From Neoalteromonas facilis (GTDB lineage Bacteria > Pseudomonadota > Gammaproteobacteria > Enterobacterales > Alteromonadaceae), in the NCBI RefSeq assembly GCF_002807665.1, contig NZ_PEAY01000001.1:372001-436000 (forward strand): a stretch of 64,000 nt of DNA. Direction: 5' to 3'. The position numbers and the translations under genes were made by a program. Shown here in pieces: positions 19,399 through 28,724 of this stretch (its first letter is position 1; every line of letters starts with the position of its first letter). Below the pieces are notes generated by a model. The model was not told the DNA's origin, made no database searches, and saw only the letters and a list, made by a program, of their open reading frames with translations.

Positions 19399-20298
19399 TC
19401 AACTATCCAAGCTTAACTGATAGCGGATTTGTTCTGCTAGCCGGTTAACACTCTCTTCACCGCGTGCAGCTAATTCAGCTGCACGATGAAATTCTAGTAA
19501 GCCAACATCGCGTAATTGCGGTTCAATTAGGATGTCAGGTGGATCGCCAGCGAGTCTCGAACGCGTGACTCTAGCCTGTAAAATTTCAAGCGAACTACTC
19601 ATAACCCCCATAATACCGGGCATTGACCTTTTTTCTTCTTTGGGACCGGGTGAAAACCACTGACGTAGAACAGATGTTTTTGAATTTAAGAACTCGTCGG
19701 TTTTACGCTGCATCTTTTCGTGTTCAATGCTGTTTTGCTCTAACACCTGCGGCCTAAAATCAGCACTCAAATTAGCTGCGATAACAAAATCAGCACCTAG
19801 CTGTCGACATAGATTTACCGGTACAGGGTTGACTACAGCACCATCCACTAGGTATCGATTGCCGTGTTCAACAGGTGAAAATAAACCCGGTATTGCACAT
19901 GATGCGCGAATACAATCGCCAAGCACACCTGAGTTAAAGACGACTTCTCTGCCGCTATATAAATCTGTAGCAACAGCAGCAAAAGGTTTGTTCATTTCTT
20001 CAAACGAATTTGCACAGAATTCTGTAGCAAGTTTATCAAAAACCTTCTGACCCGAAGCGATACCACCACGTCGTATACCAACGCCTAAAAGGGCAAATAC
20101 CTGCCATTCGGTCAGAGAGCTAGCCCATTCCTCTAACTCTATTAACTTTCCGCTTGCGTAAGCCGCACCTACATAGGCACCAATCGAGCAGCCAGCTACG
20201 ATATCAATGTTAATCCCCATTTTTTCAAGCGCTTTAATTATGCCGATGTGAGTCCATCCACGCGCTGCGCCTGCGCCTAGGGCTAATCCAATTTTCAT
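19399..20298 (-). CDS. rssA: Patatin-like phospholipase RssA
   Basis: A 299-residue patatin-family serine hydrolase. Oxyanion-hole GAGAARGWTHIG lies at residues 8-19, the nucleophile elbow GCSIG near 36-40, and the catalytic aspartate in DGAVVNP near 152. The C-terminal RLAGDPPDILIEP also matches E. coli RssA. The dyad is intact, so lipase or esterase activity is expected, though the physiological substrate is unknown. AAGGA lies 7 bases before the ATG. It follows ttcA by 12 bases. Confidence 0.9.
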   Translation of the reverse strand: MKIGLALGAGAARGWTHIGIIKALEKMGINIDIVAGCSIGAYVGAAYASGKLIELEEWASSLTEWQVFALLGVGIRRGGIASGQKVFDKLATEFCANSFEEMNKPFAAVATDLYSGREVVFNSGVLGDCIRASCAIPGLFSPVEHGNRYLVDGAVVNPVPVNLCRQLGADFVIAANLSADFRPQVLEQNSIEHEKMQRKTDEFLNSKTSVLRQWFSPGPKEEKRSMPGIMGVMSSSLEILQARVTRSRLAGDPPDILIEPQLRDVGLLEFHRAAELAARGEESVNRLAEQIRYQLSLDS

Positions 20299-20310
20299 AT
20301 GTGATCCTTG

Positions 20311-21225
20311 TTAGCTAAGCGAAATAATTTGCGGCTTGTCGTCTGACACATCAGGTTGTGAAACGGGAAAATTTGGCTGATCAAAGCCTGTATCGCCACC
20401 TTCGACAGGCGCGTCGGTCGTTTCTACTGATTTGAAATCGAATAGTTCTGAATCCGCTAAATGTGACGGAACAACATTCTGCATTGCACGGAACATAGAC
20501 TCAATGCGGCCTGGATATCGTTTGTTCCAATCCTGTAGCATCATCTTAATGTTCTTTCGTTGCAGGTTTTCTTGCGAACCACACAAGTTGCACGGAATAA
20601 TGGGAAAGTTTACCGCATCACTGTAGCGCTGAATATCTTGCTCTGAGCAGTATGCCAATGGCCTAATAACGATGTGCTCACCGTTGTCACTGACTAATTT
20701 AGGCGGCATTGCCTTTAACTTGCCACCATGAAACATATTCAAAAACAAGGTTTCCAGCATATCATCGCGATGGTGACCAAGCGCAATTTTGGTTGCCTTT
20801 ATTTCTTTTGCAGTTCTGTACAATATTCCGCGTCGAAGTCGAGAACATAACGAACAGGTTGTCTTACCTTCCGGTATTTTGTCCGTAACAATGCTGTAAG
20901 TGTCTTCTTCTACAATTTTATAATTCACCCCTAAATTATCCAGGTAATCAGGAAGAACATGTTCGGGGAAGCCTGGTTGCTTTTGGTCAAGATTCACAGC
21001 TGTAATAGTGAAATCAATCGGCGCAATCGCTTTCAAAAACAATAATATGTCGAGTAGGGTGTAGCTATCCTTTCCGCCGGATAAACACACCATGACATGA
21101 TCGCCATGCTCTATCATATTGAAGTCAGCAATCGCCTTGCCGACATTTCTACGCAGGCGTTTTTGGAGTTTGTTGATACTGTATTGGCGCTTGGCGTCAG
21201 CGCGAGTGTTAACGCTAGAGTTCAT
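20311..21225 (-). CDS. ttcA: tRNA 2-thiocytidine synthetase TtcA
   Basis: A 304-residue cytosolic enzyme that thiolates cytidine 32 of certain tRNAs using ATP and an Fe-S cluster. The ATP-binding PP-loop SGGKDS is near residue 49. Two cysteine pairs, CSLC (about 124-127) and CNLC (about 214-217), hold the cluster. The C-terminal 40 residues are an acidic, low-complexity tail. It follows uspE and comes before rssA; the fnr-uspE-ttcA neighbourhood is conserved in gammaproteobacteria. Confidence 0.95.
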   Translation of the reverse strand: MNSSVNTRADAKRQYSINKLQKRLRRNVGKAIADFNMIEHGDHVMVCLSGGKDSYTLLDILLFLKAIAPIDFTITAVNLDQKQPGFPEHVLPDYLDNLGVNYKIVEEDTYSIVTDKIPEGKTTCSLCSRLRRGILYRTAKEIKATKIALGHHRDDMLETLFLNMFHGGKLKAMPPKLVSDNGEHIVIRPLAYCSEQDIQRYSDAVNFPIIPCNLCGSQENLQRKNIKMMLQDWNKRYPGRIESMFRAMQNVVPSHLADSELFDFKSVETTDAPVEGGDTGFDQPNFPVSQPDVSDDKPQIISLS

Positions 21226-21328
21226 GTAAGTCTGAATAAGAATACTAATGCGCCTATTGTAAAACTTATTGTTGCGTTAAAAAACAGCTGACGTTTTTTA
21301 TTTTGAGTACCCATCTTTCATTGGCGTG

Positions 21329-22258
21329 TTATCCGTGAATAGGTGATTCAAAGTCATCAGGTTTAATGGCTAGCACATCACAGTTCAATCCATCTATAAC
21401 GGCTTCTGCGGTATTACCAATTAGCGCTGCAGACAATCCCGCCCGGCCAATCGTACCAATAATGACCAGTTCAGCATCTAATGACTTTGCCTGTTGAGGA
21501 ATTGCAGCCTCCGGTAACCCTTGGATTACATGGCAGTTTTCAGGTGCTACTGAGTGTTTGTGCGAAAACTTTTGCATCTCATTTTGATGATGACGCTTTA
21601 CATTTTCGTTATAGCCTTGTGGATCGAACTCAGGCATTTCTATTGCTAAATTAACAACAGTTCCTGGGTATGCATTTACAAGGTGTAAATTCGCTTTTAA
21701 AAGCTCTGAATATCCTTTGGCGGTTTCAACCACTTTGTCATTTAAGCGCGCATGCTGGCCATCTTCAGTACCAACGTTCACACTGGCAATTACATTGCCA
21801 TTCACTGGCCAATCATGTTGTTTAACCATCAGTACTGGCGTAGGTGACTTTCTAAGGATATGCCAGTCTGTCGGCGTGAAAAGTAATGATGCGAGATCAT
21901 CATGCGAGCCTGCAGCTTTTACAATTAGGTCAGCTTGTAACTCTAACGCCGCCTTAATCGCTGATTCATAAACGGAGTTATCCCATACTACGCTAACTTG
22001 AACCTCTACATTGTCTGACCCGTACGGTTTAACCAAAGTTGATAGCCATTCAGTTCTATCAGTTAATACCGCTTTACGCATTGCATTGCGTTCGTCGGCA
22101 GACAACATGGTCGTGAGTTCATATGAAAAGTCATAAATACACATGAATGCCGTCACTTTAGCATTGCATTTTGCGGCTAATTCACAGGCGCGGGCAAGTG
22201 CTGTTTGCGTTTCAGCTTCTGGGTCGATAACAACTAGGATATTTTTATATTCAAACAT
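21329..22258 (-). CDS. uspE: Universal stress protein UspE (tandem Usp domains)
   Basis: A 309-residue protein of two Usp domains (about 1-150 and 160-305). The second ends with the nucleotide-binding type pattern GTIGRAGLSAALIGNTAE. In E. coli UspE responds to stress and affects motility and aggregation, and it lies beside fnr as here. An FNR-like half site and a long hairpin sit upstream (22325-22350). Confidence 0.92.
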   Translation of the reverse strand: MFEYKNILVVIDPEAETQTALARACELAAKCNAKVTAFMCIYDFSYELTTMLSADERNAMRKAVLTDRTEWLSTLVKPYGSDNVEVQVSVVWDNSVYESAIKAALELQADLIVKAAGSHDDLASLLFTPTDWHILRKSPTPVLMVKQHDWPVNGNVIASVNVGTEDGQHARLNDKVVETAKGYSELLKANLHLVNAYPGTVVNLAIEMPEFDPQGYNENVKRHHQNEMQKFSHKHSVAPENCHVIQGLPEAAIPQQAKSLDAELVIIGTIGRAGLSAALIGNTAEAVIDGLNCDVLAIKPDDFESPIHG

Positions 22259-22324
22259 TCTATTTTCCGTTTTTGATGTCTAGTTACAGTGTAAACGGGA
22301 TAAAAAAATTTGCTAGTTGAGGGA

Positions 22325-22350
22325 CTTGCGTTAGATCAACCTAACGCAAG
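22325..22350 (-). promoter_or_regulatory. Hairpin with embedded FNR-like site between fnr and uspE
   Basis: CTTGCGTTAG (22325-22334) and CTAACGCAAG (22341-22350) form a perfect 10-bp stem with a 6-base loop, starting 10 bases after the fnr stop. No T-run follows immediately in the - direction. The same bases contain TTGCG-TTAG-ATCAA (22326-22339), an FNR box with one perfect half. It could be a terminator-like attenuator, an FNR operator for uspE, or both. Confidence 0.5.
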
Positions 22351-22359
22351 CAAAGTGAA

Positions 22360-23106
22360 TTATTCGATGGTACAAGAGGGGATTTCTGCAGAATGCAATT
22401 TCTCCGACATCTTATCGAAGTCTAAAATAGTGATCAGTTTACCTTCTACACTGATAACACCTTCTTTTTGGAAACGTGTTAACAGGCGGCTAATCGTTTC
22501 AACCGTTAGACCTAAATAATTGCCTATATCATTTCGGGTCATGGTTAAGTTAAATTGCTTGGGTGAAAACCCTCGCTCTTCGAAGCGCTGTGACAAATGT
22601 GCGATAAAATACATTAACCGTTCTTCGGCAGTGCGCTTATTTAATAACATCATTAAATCATGGTCGTGTTTAATTTCAGCGCTCATAAAACTCATGATTT
22701 GTTTGCGTAATTTAGGAAATTTCGCAGACATTTCATCGAGCGTTTCATAAGGAAGCTCACACACCATAGCGGTTTCTAATGCCTGACAGAAACTTTTATG
22801 TGTGTTTTCGCGCAGCGCATCAAATCCAATAATGTCCCCGGGGAAATGGAAACCAATAACCTGTTCTTCGCCGTCTTCATCACTAATAAAGGATTTGAAC
22901 GAGCCTGAACGCACTGCAAATAGAGAATGAAAAGGATCACCTGCGCTAATAAGTTTGTCGTTTTTATGCAATGGCTTTTTACGCTCGATGATTTCATCCA
23001 GCGACCCCATTTCCTCTTCACTAAGTGAAACTGGAAGACATAAGTGACTAAAACTACAGGTTTGACAGTGTATTGACAGGTCACTGCGACCTAATTTGCT
23101 GTGCAT
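22360..23106 (-). CDS. fnr: Oxygen-sensing regulator Fnr (EtrA)
   Basis: A 248-residue CRP/FNR-family activator. Cysteines at 14, 17, 23 ([12 protein letters not shown]) and 116 (AMVCELPY) match the four ligands of the oxygen-labile [4Fe-4S] cluster. The recognition helix [14 protein letters not shown] is the same as in FNR, so it should bind TTGAT-N4-ATCAA. The ATG at 23106 has AAGG 6 bases upstream and was preferred to a TTG ten codons earlier. It closes a - strand run of cbb3 oxidase and assembly genes that carry an FNR box at the operon front. Confidence 0.96.
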   Translation of the reverse strand: MHSKLGRSDLSIHCQTCSFSHLCLPVSLSEEEMGSLDEIIERKKPLHKNDKLISAGDPFHSLFAVRSGSFKSFISDEDGEEQVIGFHFPGDIIGFDALRENTHKSFCQALETAMVCELPYETLDEMSAKFPKLRKQIMSFMSAEIKHDHDLMMLLNKRTAEERLMYFIAHLSQRFEERGFSPKQFNLTMTRNDIGNYLGLTVETISRLLTRFQKEGVISVEGKLITILDFDKMSEKLHSAEIPSCTIE

Positions 23107-23137
23107 TATGCACCTTAGTGGTTGCCCAAAAGACAAC

Positions 23138-23812
23138 TTACGTTATAAATCTTACGCCATTAAAAATCAAGTAAACACCATAACTAGCAAGTAATAAAGC
23201 TATGAATTGTTTCAGGTAATTCGCGCGAAGAATCGAGGTTAAATTGCTCGAGCCGATACTGACCGCTAGCATTAAAGGCAGTGTTCCTAAGCCAAACATA
23301 AGCATGATAAGACCGCCTTGTAATGACGAGCCTGCTGCCATGCTCCAACTCAACGTGGAGTACACAAGTCCACACGGCAACCAGCCCCATACTATGCCAT
23401 AGGAAAGTGCATGAATAGGCGACCTAAAGGGGATTAATCGTTTAGACACAGGTTGAATAAAACGCCAAAGAAAACCGCCGAGCTTTTCCAATTTGAGCAA
23501 ACCGCGATACCAATTGCCAATATAACTTCCAAGCAGCACCAACATAATACCGCTTAGAATGGTTAGAATTGATAATCCATGGCTTTTACTTGCATGACTA
23601 ATGATCGTGCCGACATATCCAGCAAGCGCTCCCGCAACGGCATAACTGGCTATACGGCCGAGGTGATAACTTAATGAGTAGATGAGTGGATTTGCATTTC
23701 GAGGAATAGCCGATTGAAGTGCTACTGTAATTCCTCCACACATTCCTAAGCAGTGAACACCGCCGGCTAATCCGATCAAAAATGCGGCGAAAAGATTAAA
23801 TTCACTCGCCAT
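23138..23812 (-). CDS. TauE/SafE-like (UreH-type) membrane protein of the cbb3 locus
   Basis: A 224-residue six-helix membrane protein. Conserved marks are VHCLGMCGG near residue 20 and WLPCGLVYS near 146; these paired cysteines resemble the DsbD/CcdA-like membrane family. Homologues are regularly found after ccoS and are thought to help metal or redox steps in oxidase assembly, though this is not proven. It overlaps the ccoS reading frame by 11 bases and precedes fnr by 31 bases. Confidence 0.85.
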   Translation of the reverse strand: MASEFNLFAAFLIGLAGGVHCLGMCGGITVALQSAIPRNANPLIYSLSYHLGRIASYAVAGALAGYVGTIISHASKSHGLSILTILSGIMLVLLGSYIGNWYRGLLKLEKLGGFLWRFIQPVSKRLIPFRSPIHALSYGIVWGWLPCGLVYSTLSWSMAAGSSLQGGLIMLMFGLGTLPLMLAVSIGSSNLTSILRANYLKQFIALLLASYGVYLIFNGVRFIT

Positions 23813-24005
23813 CTTTTTCTAGATCTTGTTTACGCTTTTCTGCAAGTGCTTTTTCCTCTGGCGATAAATCGTCATCAAACAAGATACTGTAACCCTGTCT
23901 TTCAAGGTCATCGAACTGATTTGATCTAACCGCCCAAAAGAAAACACCTATTGCGATAGCCACAATGATGATAGCGATTGGGATCAATACATAAATAATG
24001 GTCAT
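23802..24005 (-). CDS. ccoS: cbb3 oxidase maturation protein CcoS
   Basis: A 67-residue protein with one N-terminal membrane helix (about 4-26) and the conserved FFWAVRSNQFDDLERQG, followed by a charged tail. CcoS is needed for haem and copper insertion into the oxidase. It lies 9 bases after ccoI and overlaps the next gene. Confidence 0.93.
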   Translation of the reverse strand: MTIIYVLIPIAIIIVAIAIGVFFWAVRSNQFDDLERQGYSILFDDDLSPEEKALAEKRKQDLEKDGE

Positions 24006-24014
24006 TTTAGCGCT

Positions 24015-26417
24015 CTAACTTCTCTTTCTTAACAGCCTTGTGGAATTGGTCACAACGATAATAGAACTTAGGGACATACCTACAGCAGCCATCCAAGGCG
24101 CTAAAATGCCCGAAACAGCAAAAGGTAGTATCAGTAAGTTATATCCCACAGACCACGCTATATTTTGTTTTATTTTACGTTTTGTCCGTAAGGCCATATC
24201 AATCAGTTCCGGTGTGGCTGAAATGCTGTCATTTAACAAAACAACATCTGCTGAACTCTTCGCCAGATCGGATGCATTCCCAACAGCAATGGAAATATCC
24301 GCTTTCGCTAAAACGGGCGCATCGTTTACACCATCACCAATCATCATAATCTTTTTCCCTTGAGATTGGCTTTGTTCTACGAATTTAAGCTTATCAAAAG
24401 GAGTTTGCTTGGCAATGTAAGTTGGAATATTCAATTGTTCGGCTATCATTTTAACGTTTGATTCGGTGTCTCCACTGAGCAGTACTTTTTCTAGCGGCGT
24501 ATCCTGTAGTGTTTGTTTCACACCAGGCTTGAGTGTGTCATTTAACCAATATATCGCAATTAGGTTATTTTCTTCAGTTAACCAAACATTCGCAGAATCA
24601 ATATGCGCAACACCTTGTTTTAATGCTTGGTCTACAGCCTGTTCACCGACATATTGAGGGCTACCGATGCGATACACTTTGCCGTTAACCTCACCCTCAA
24701 TACCACCACCGATGGTGATTTTCGTATTCTTCACTGAAAGCAATGGCCAACCAGCAAATGCTTTAGCGATAGGGTGTTCTGATCGTGACTCTAGTGTGGC
24801 TGCTACTTCCATAGGATCTTCACCAGAATAATGTGGTGAGCGCCATTGACTATGAACTGAGAATTTACCCTCAGTTAATGTGCCGGTTTTATCTAACACA
24901 AGGGTGTCAACCGTATTTATCTGCTCTAACGCGTCTGCTCGTTTAAGTACAACTCCCAAGTTATTTAGACGTGCCATTGCACAGGTTAGGGCGGATGGCG
25001 TGGCCAATCCCAATGCGCAAGGGCAGGTAGCGACTAATACTGCTATGGTGATCCAAAACGCATGTTCACTACCAACCCATGACCAAAACAAATAGGTACA
25101 TGCCGATATAACGAGCACTGCAACAACAAAATAGCGCGAGAATTTATCTGCAATTTGGGCGATATGGGGTTTAGTTGCCAACGCTTCTTCTTGCATCAAC
25201 ACGATCTGATTGACTAATGCATCTTTTAACCGTGTCGTTACTTTAACTGTCAGTGAACCGCTTTCATTCACAGTACCACCGTAGACTGTGCTCCCCGAAA
25301 TCTTGGTTGCTGGTTCAAATTCACCATTTAACATAGACTCATTTACCTGACTTTGCCCATCAACAACCACGCCATCAACAGGAATTGTTTCCCCGGGCTT
25401 TACCAGTACTATTTGTTCAGGTTGCAGCTGTTTTGCTAAAACGGTTTTGTGCCCATTAGACACAACTAACGTCGCTGAAACAGGCATATACTGCAGCATA
25501 TTGGCTGATATCAATGCCGCCTTGTGGCGAGCCCGATGCTCTAAAAAGCGTGATAACAATAAGAAAAAGATAAACATGCATATAGATTCAAAATACACTT
25601 CGCCTTTTTCTAATAGGGTTGATTTGATACCCGCCACATAGGTCCCAATTACAGCCAGAGTAACAGGTACATCCATATTAACCGTTTTTGCCGCAATCGC
25701 TTTCATCGCGCTAACGTAAAAAACACTACCGGAATACAATACGACTGGCGTTGTGAGCACTAAACTCACCCAGTAGAAATAATGCCGGGTTTCTAAATCG
25801 ATGTTGCCAAACCAGTCAAAATATAACCCTGCCATCAACATCATAACTTGCATCGTCATGATGCCTGCGAGCCCAACTTTTTTGAGTAGTGTTTTTTGTT
25901 CGGCCCTAAAGCTCTCTTCGTGTTTATCAGGTTGGAAGGGAGAGGCGTGGTAGCCAATTTTTTGAAAATTAGCAATGATAGCGCTCAGGGAAATTTGAGA
26001 TGGATCCCAATCAATAAGCGCTCGGCGACTCGACACGTTAACCGACACTTGAGCAATACCTGGGGTTTTGGCCATTTGTTTTTCTATTAGCCAACCACAA
26101 GCAGCACATGTAATACCTTCGATGGTTAATTGGATCTGCTTTTTATCACGCTTGTCATGGACAAATTCTTCCTGCACTTCGGCTTGGTCAAATATGGCTA
26201 ACTTATCCAACGTAGATTCAAGAAATCCATCGCCTTTTGCTGCAGGTTCTGTTCTAAAGGTGTAGTAATCTTCCAACCCGTTATCAACAATGGCCTGAGA
26301 AACTGCCTGACAGCCAGGGCAACACATGTCACGAGACTTATCAGCAATAACAACGCTGTATTTCGAGCCTTCATAATTTGGAAGCCCGCAGTGATAACAT
26401 GTAGGTGTAGTGCTCAA
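24015..26417 (-). CDS. ccoI: Copper-exporting P1B-type ATPase CcoI (FixI)
   Basis: An 800-residue pump supplying copper to the cbb3 oxidase. N-terminal CCPGC (32-36) and an HMA domain with GITCAACG (about 100) bind copper. The membrane CPC motif sits in ATCPCALG near 467. Phosphorylation site DKTGTLTEG lies near 509, the SEHPIAK loop near 551, and GDGVND near 695. The actuator loop reads MLNGE instead of the usual TGE, keeping the glutamate. It overlaps the ccoH/fixH stop codon by 4 bases. Full length, probably active. Confidence 0.95.
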   Translation of the reverse strand: MSTTPTCYHCGLPNYEGSKYSVVIADKSRDMCCPGCQAVSQAIVDNGLEDYYTFRTEPAAKGDGFLESTLDKLAIFDQAEVQEEFVHDKRDKKQIQLTIEGITCAACGWLIEKQMAKTPGIAQVSVNVSSRRALIDWDPSQISLSAIIANFQKIGYHASPFQPDKHEESFRAEQKTLLKKVGLAGIMTMQVMMLMAGLYFDWFGNIDLETRHYFYWVSLVLTTPVVLYSGSVFYVSAMKAIAAKTVNMDVPVTLAVIGTYVAGIKSTLLEKGEVYFESICMFIFFLLLSRFLEHRARHKAALISANMLQYMPVSATLVVSNGHKTVLAKQLQPEQIVLVKPGETIPVDGVVVDGQSQVNESMLNGEFEPATKISGSTVYGGTVNESGSLTVKVTTRLKDALVNQIVLMQEEALATKPHIAQIADKFSRYFVVAVLVISACTYLFWSWVGSEHAFWITIAVLVATCPCALGLATPSALTCAMARLNNLGVVLKRADALEQINTVDTLVLDKTGTLTEGKFSVHSQWRSPHYSGEDPMEVAATLESRSEHPIAKAFAGWPLLSVKNTKITIGGGIEGEVNGKVYRIGSPQYVGEQAVDQALKQGVAHIDSANVWLTEENNLIAIYWLNDTLKPGVKQTLQDTPLEKVLLSGDTESNVKMIAEQLNIPTYIAKQTPFDKLKFVEQSQSQGKKIMMIGDGVNDAPVLAKADISIAVGNASDLAKSSADVVLLNDSISATPELIDMALRTKRKIKQNIAWSVGYNLLILPFAVSGILAPWMAAVGMSLSSIIVVTNSTRLLRKRS

Positions 26418-26908
26418 GGTTCAAACCGTATGCTAGATGTCTGTGGTAACGCTATTACTTGTTGGATCTTCCAGGATTCATCGAGAGGTAGCAGGGTGAC
26501 CCTCCATTTACCGTCGAGCACTTCTTCAGTGAACCCTCGGTAAACCCCTTGTGCATCGGTTGAAAGCAAAATATCGACGTCACGATCTTTCAATGTCACG
26601 TGATAAAGGGATAATTTTAACGCTTCGCTAGAACGCGGCGTACCCGATAGAAACTTCAGCGCTATAGATCCATCTGCAGCAAAGGTAAGCTCAGTTTTAA
26701 TATTCAACGTTCGGGCTGTTTGAATTTTATCAAGCCTTGCATTAATGGCACGGCCTTCTTTGTAATAATCATCAACGACTAAGCTATCCGTTGTATTCGA
26801 TGCTAAGTGGAACATTATAAAACCCACAATAAACGACGACATGGGTACAGCGATTAAAAACCATGGCCAAAATTGTTTATACCATGGCGTAATGTTCGTT
26901 TTTGTCAT
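26414..26908 (-). CDS. ccoH: FixH/CcoH family cbb3 assembly protein
   Basis: A 164-residue protein with one membrane helix (about 14-36) and a periplasmic domain. The family mark DDYYKEGRAINARLDK lies near 46-61. CcoH is required for stable assembly of CcoNOP. It lies downstream of a strong terminator after ccoP, and its ATG region has no gene between it and ccoP, so the usual ccoG is absent here. Confidence 0.9.
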   Translation of the reverse strand: MTKTNITPWYKQFWPWFLIAVPMSSFIVGFIMFHLASNTTDSLVVDDYYKEGRAINARLDKIQTARTLNIKTELTFAADGSIALKFLSGTPRSSEALKLSLYHVTLKDRDVDILLSTDAQGVYRGFTEEVLDGKWRVTLLPLDESWKIQQVIALPQTSSIRFEP

Positions 26909-26926
26909 TGAAATTTAGTTTCCTAT

Positions 26927-26953
26927 ATAAAAAAGCCCCGCGATAACGGGGCT
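26927..26953 (-). terminator. Intrinsic terminator after ccoP
   Basis: On the - strand AGCCCCG (26953-26947), loop ttatcg, CGGGGCT (26940-26934), followed by TTTTTAT. It separates the structural operon ccoNOQP from the assembly genes ccoH-I-S, which lie 19 bases further on. It may be leaky, giving lower levels of the assembly proteins. Confidence 0.85.
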
Positions 26954-26973
26954 ATTTTGACACCAAACTAGGT

Positions 26974-27924
26974 TTAATTCGATAAGCTATAAACGTACGT
27001 TGCGACAACGTGAATCTTATCTTCGCCTAACGTTTTGGCGAAAGAAGGCATCACACCATTACGACCGTAATTCAACGTTTCTGTAACGGCACGCTCACTA
27101 CCGCCATATAGCCAAATGTTATCAGTAAGATTTGGGGCGCCAAGCATTTGGTTACCTTTACCATCCATACCGTGACAAGCAGCACAAGCGGCGAAACGAA
27201 CTTTACCCGCATCTTTAAGTGATTGGTCAACCTCACGTCCACTTAGACTCAATGTATAAGCAACCACTTCTTTAATCCCTTGTTCGCCAAAGGGAGCGAG
27301 CCAACCAGGCATAGCACCTTTACGACCATTACGAAGCGTTTCTTTGATCTTGTCTCCCGTACCACCATACAACCAGTCATTGTCGGTTAGGTTAGGGAAA
27401 CCGCCGTTTTGACCGCGAGCATCAGAGCCGTGGCACTGTGAACAGTTTTGTAAGAACAAACGTTGACCAACTTTTACCGCTTCTTCATTCTTAACGAGTT
27501 CTTCAACCGGCACCTTTGCGTATTCAGCAAAGATCGGATCAAAACGTTCGTTCGCAAACTTAATTTCACGGTCATATTGAACCAGTGCGCCTGAATCGAT
27601 AGCCGCCTGTTGCTTCGCGTTAGATTCTTCCAGAGTTAAAACGCCTTGGTTTGAACTTGTCCAACCCAATAAGCCTTTATAGCTTCCGAGTCCAGGATAA
27701 AGCACCAAGTAAACTAGACCCCATACGATGACGATATAGAACAAAATCGTCCACCATCTAGGTAAAGGGTTATTAATTTCTTCTATTCCATCAAATTCGT
27801 GCCCCATGCTTTCGCCTTCAGGAATACCTGTGTTATTGGCTAAACACCAACGCAAAAGCAGGTAACAACCGAATATGAGCCCGAGTGTTATTACCGAAAT
27901 CCAAATTGTCCAAAACATGCTCAT
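26974..27924 (-). CDS. ccoP: cbb3 cytochrome oxidase subunit III CcoP (di-haem c)
   Basis: A 316-residue membrane-anchored cytochrome with two c-type haem sites: CSQCH (about 158-162) and CAACH (about 243-247). Two N-terminal hydrophobic segments (about 5-27 and 56-78) suggest the long, two-helix form of CcoP. It carries electrons from the bc1 complex to CcoO. It overlaps ccoQ by 4 bases. Confidence 0.97.
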   Translation of the reverse strand: MSMFWTIWISVITLGLIFGCYLLLRWCLANNTGIPEGESMGHEFDGIEEINNPLPRWWTILFYIVIVWGLVYLVLYPGLGSYKGLLGWTSSNQGVLTLEESNAKQQAAIDSGALVQYDREIKFANERFDPIFAEYAKVPVEELVKNEEAVKVGQRLFLQNCSQCHGSDARGQNGGFPNLTDNDWLYGGTGDKIKETLRNGRKGAMPGWLAPFGEQGIKEVVAYTLSLSGREVDQSLKDAGKVRFAACAACHGMDGKGNQMLGAPNLTDNIWLYGGSERAVTETLNYGRNGVMPSFAKTLGEDKIHVVATYVYSLSN

Positions 27925-28106
27925 GAGTTTTCAGACTCCTGTGTCTTATTTTTTGTGTTCTTGTTGTCTTCTTCATCAGCAAACACTAGGTTGGCTGCCT
28001 CGTCGAATTTTTGCTTGTTGCGACTACTAAATGCCCACAAGACAACACCGATGAAGGAGACGAATACGATGACAGTAAATATGCTGCCGATTACACCTTG
28101 ATCCAT
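27921..28106 (-). CDS. ccoQ: cbb3 oxidase small subunit CcoQ
   Basis: A 61-residue single-helix protein (helix about 8-28) with the typical VVLWAFSSRNKQKFDEAANL and a charged tail. CcoQ stabilises the CcoP contact with the core complex. It sits 2 bases after ccoO and overlaps ccoP by 4. Confidence 0.94.
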   Translation of the reverse strand: MDQGVIGSIFTVIVFVSFIGVVLWAFSSRNKQKFDEAANLVFADEEDNKNTKNKTQESENS

Positions 28107-28108
28107 AA

Positions 28109-28714
28109 TTACTTCAAATGTGTGCCAAGTGACTGTAGGTAGGCGATAAGCGCTTCCATTTCGGTTTTACCCTGAACAGCAGCTTTAGCACCTGCAATAT
28201 CTTCATCAGTATAAGGAACACCTAAATTCTGGAAGATCTGCAATTTCTTACCGGTTTCGTCACCTGATAACACATTCTCCTGCAACCATGGGTAGCCGGG
28301 CATATTGGATTCTGGAACAACGTCTCTCGGGTTTATTAAGTGAACGCGGTGCCATTCATCACTGTAACGACCACCAACTCGCGCCAAATCAGGACCTGTG
28401 CGCTTAGAACCCCAAAGGAAAGGGCGTTCCCACACAGACTCACCGGCAACAGAGTAGTGACCATAACGCTCTGTTTCAGCACGGAAAGGTCTAATCATTT
28501 GGCTGTGACAACCATAACACCCTTCACGAATGTAGATATCACGACCTTCCATCTCAAGCGCAGTGTAAGGACGCAAACCTGTTACAGGCTCCATTGTCTG
28601 CTGCTGAAACATTAAGGGCGTAATTTGAACCATCGCGCCGAAGCTGATAGCGACTAATATTAGAACCGTTAGTAGACCAACGTTCTTTTCAATTAACTCA
28701 TGTGGATTAGCCAT
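28109..28714 (-). CDS. ccoO: cbb3 oxidase subunit II CcoO (mono-haem c)
   Basis: A 201-residue membrane-anchored cytochrome c. One N-terminal helix (about 15-35) is followed by [18 protein letters not shown], where CYGCH is the haem site, and by a conserved methionine ligand in [11 protein letters not shown]. Length matches the family. It is 10 bases downstream of ccoN. Confidence 0.97.
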   Translation of the reverse strand: MANPHELIEKNVGLLTVLILVAISFGAMVQITPLMFQQQTMEPVTGLRPYTALEMEGRDIYIREGCYGCHSQMIRPFRAETERYGHYSVAGESVWERPFLWGSKRTGPDLARVGGRYSDEWHRVHLINPRDVVPESNMPGYPWLQENVLSGDETGKKLQIFQNLGVPYTDEDIAGAKAAVQGKTEMEALIAYLQSLGTHLK

Positions 28715-28724
28715 TGTTTACTCC

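Noticed and set aside
21275-21305. Terminator after uspE
   Set aside because: AAAAAAC-N7-GTTTTTT is almost only A-T pairs and lacks a GC core, so I do not call it.
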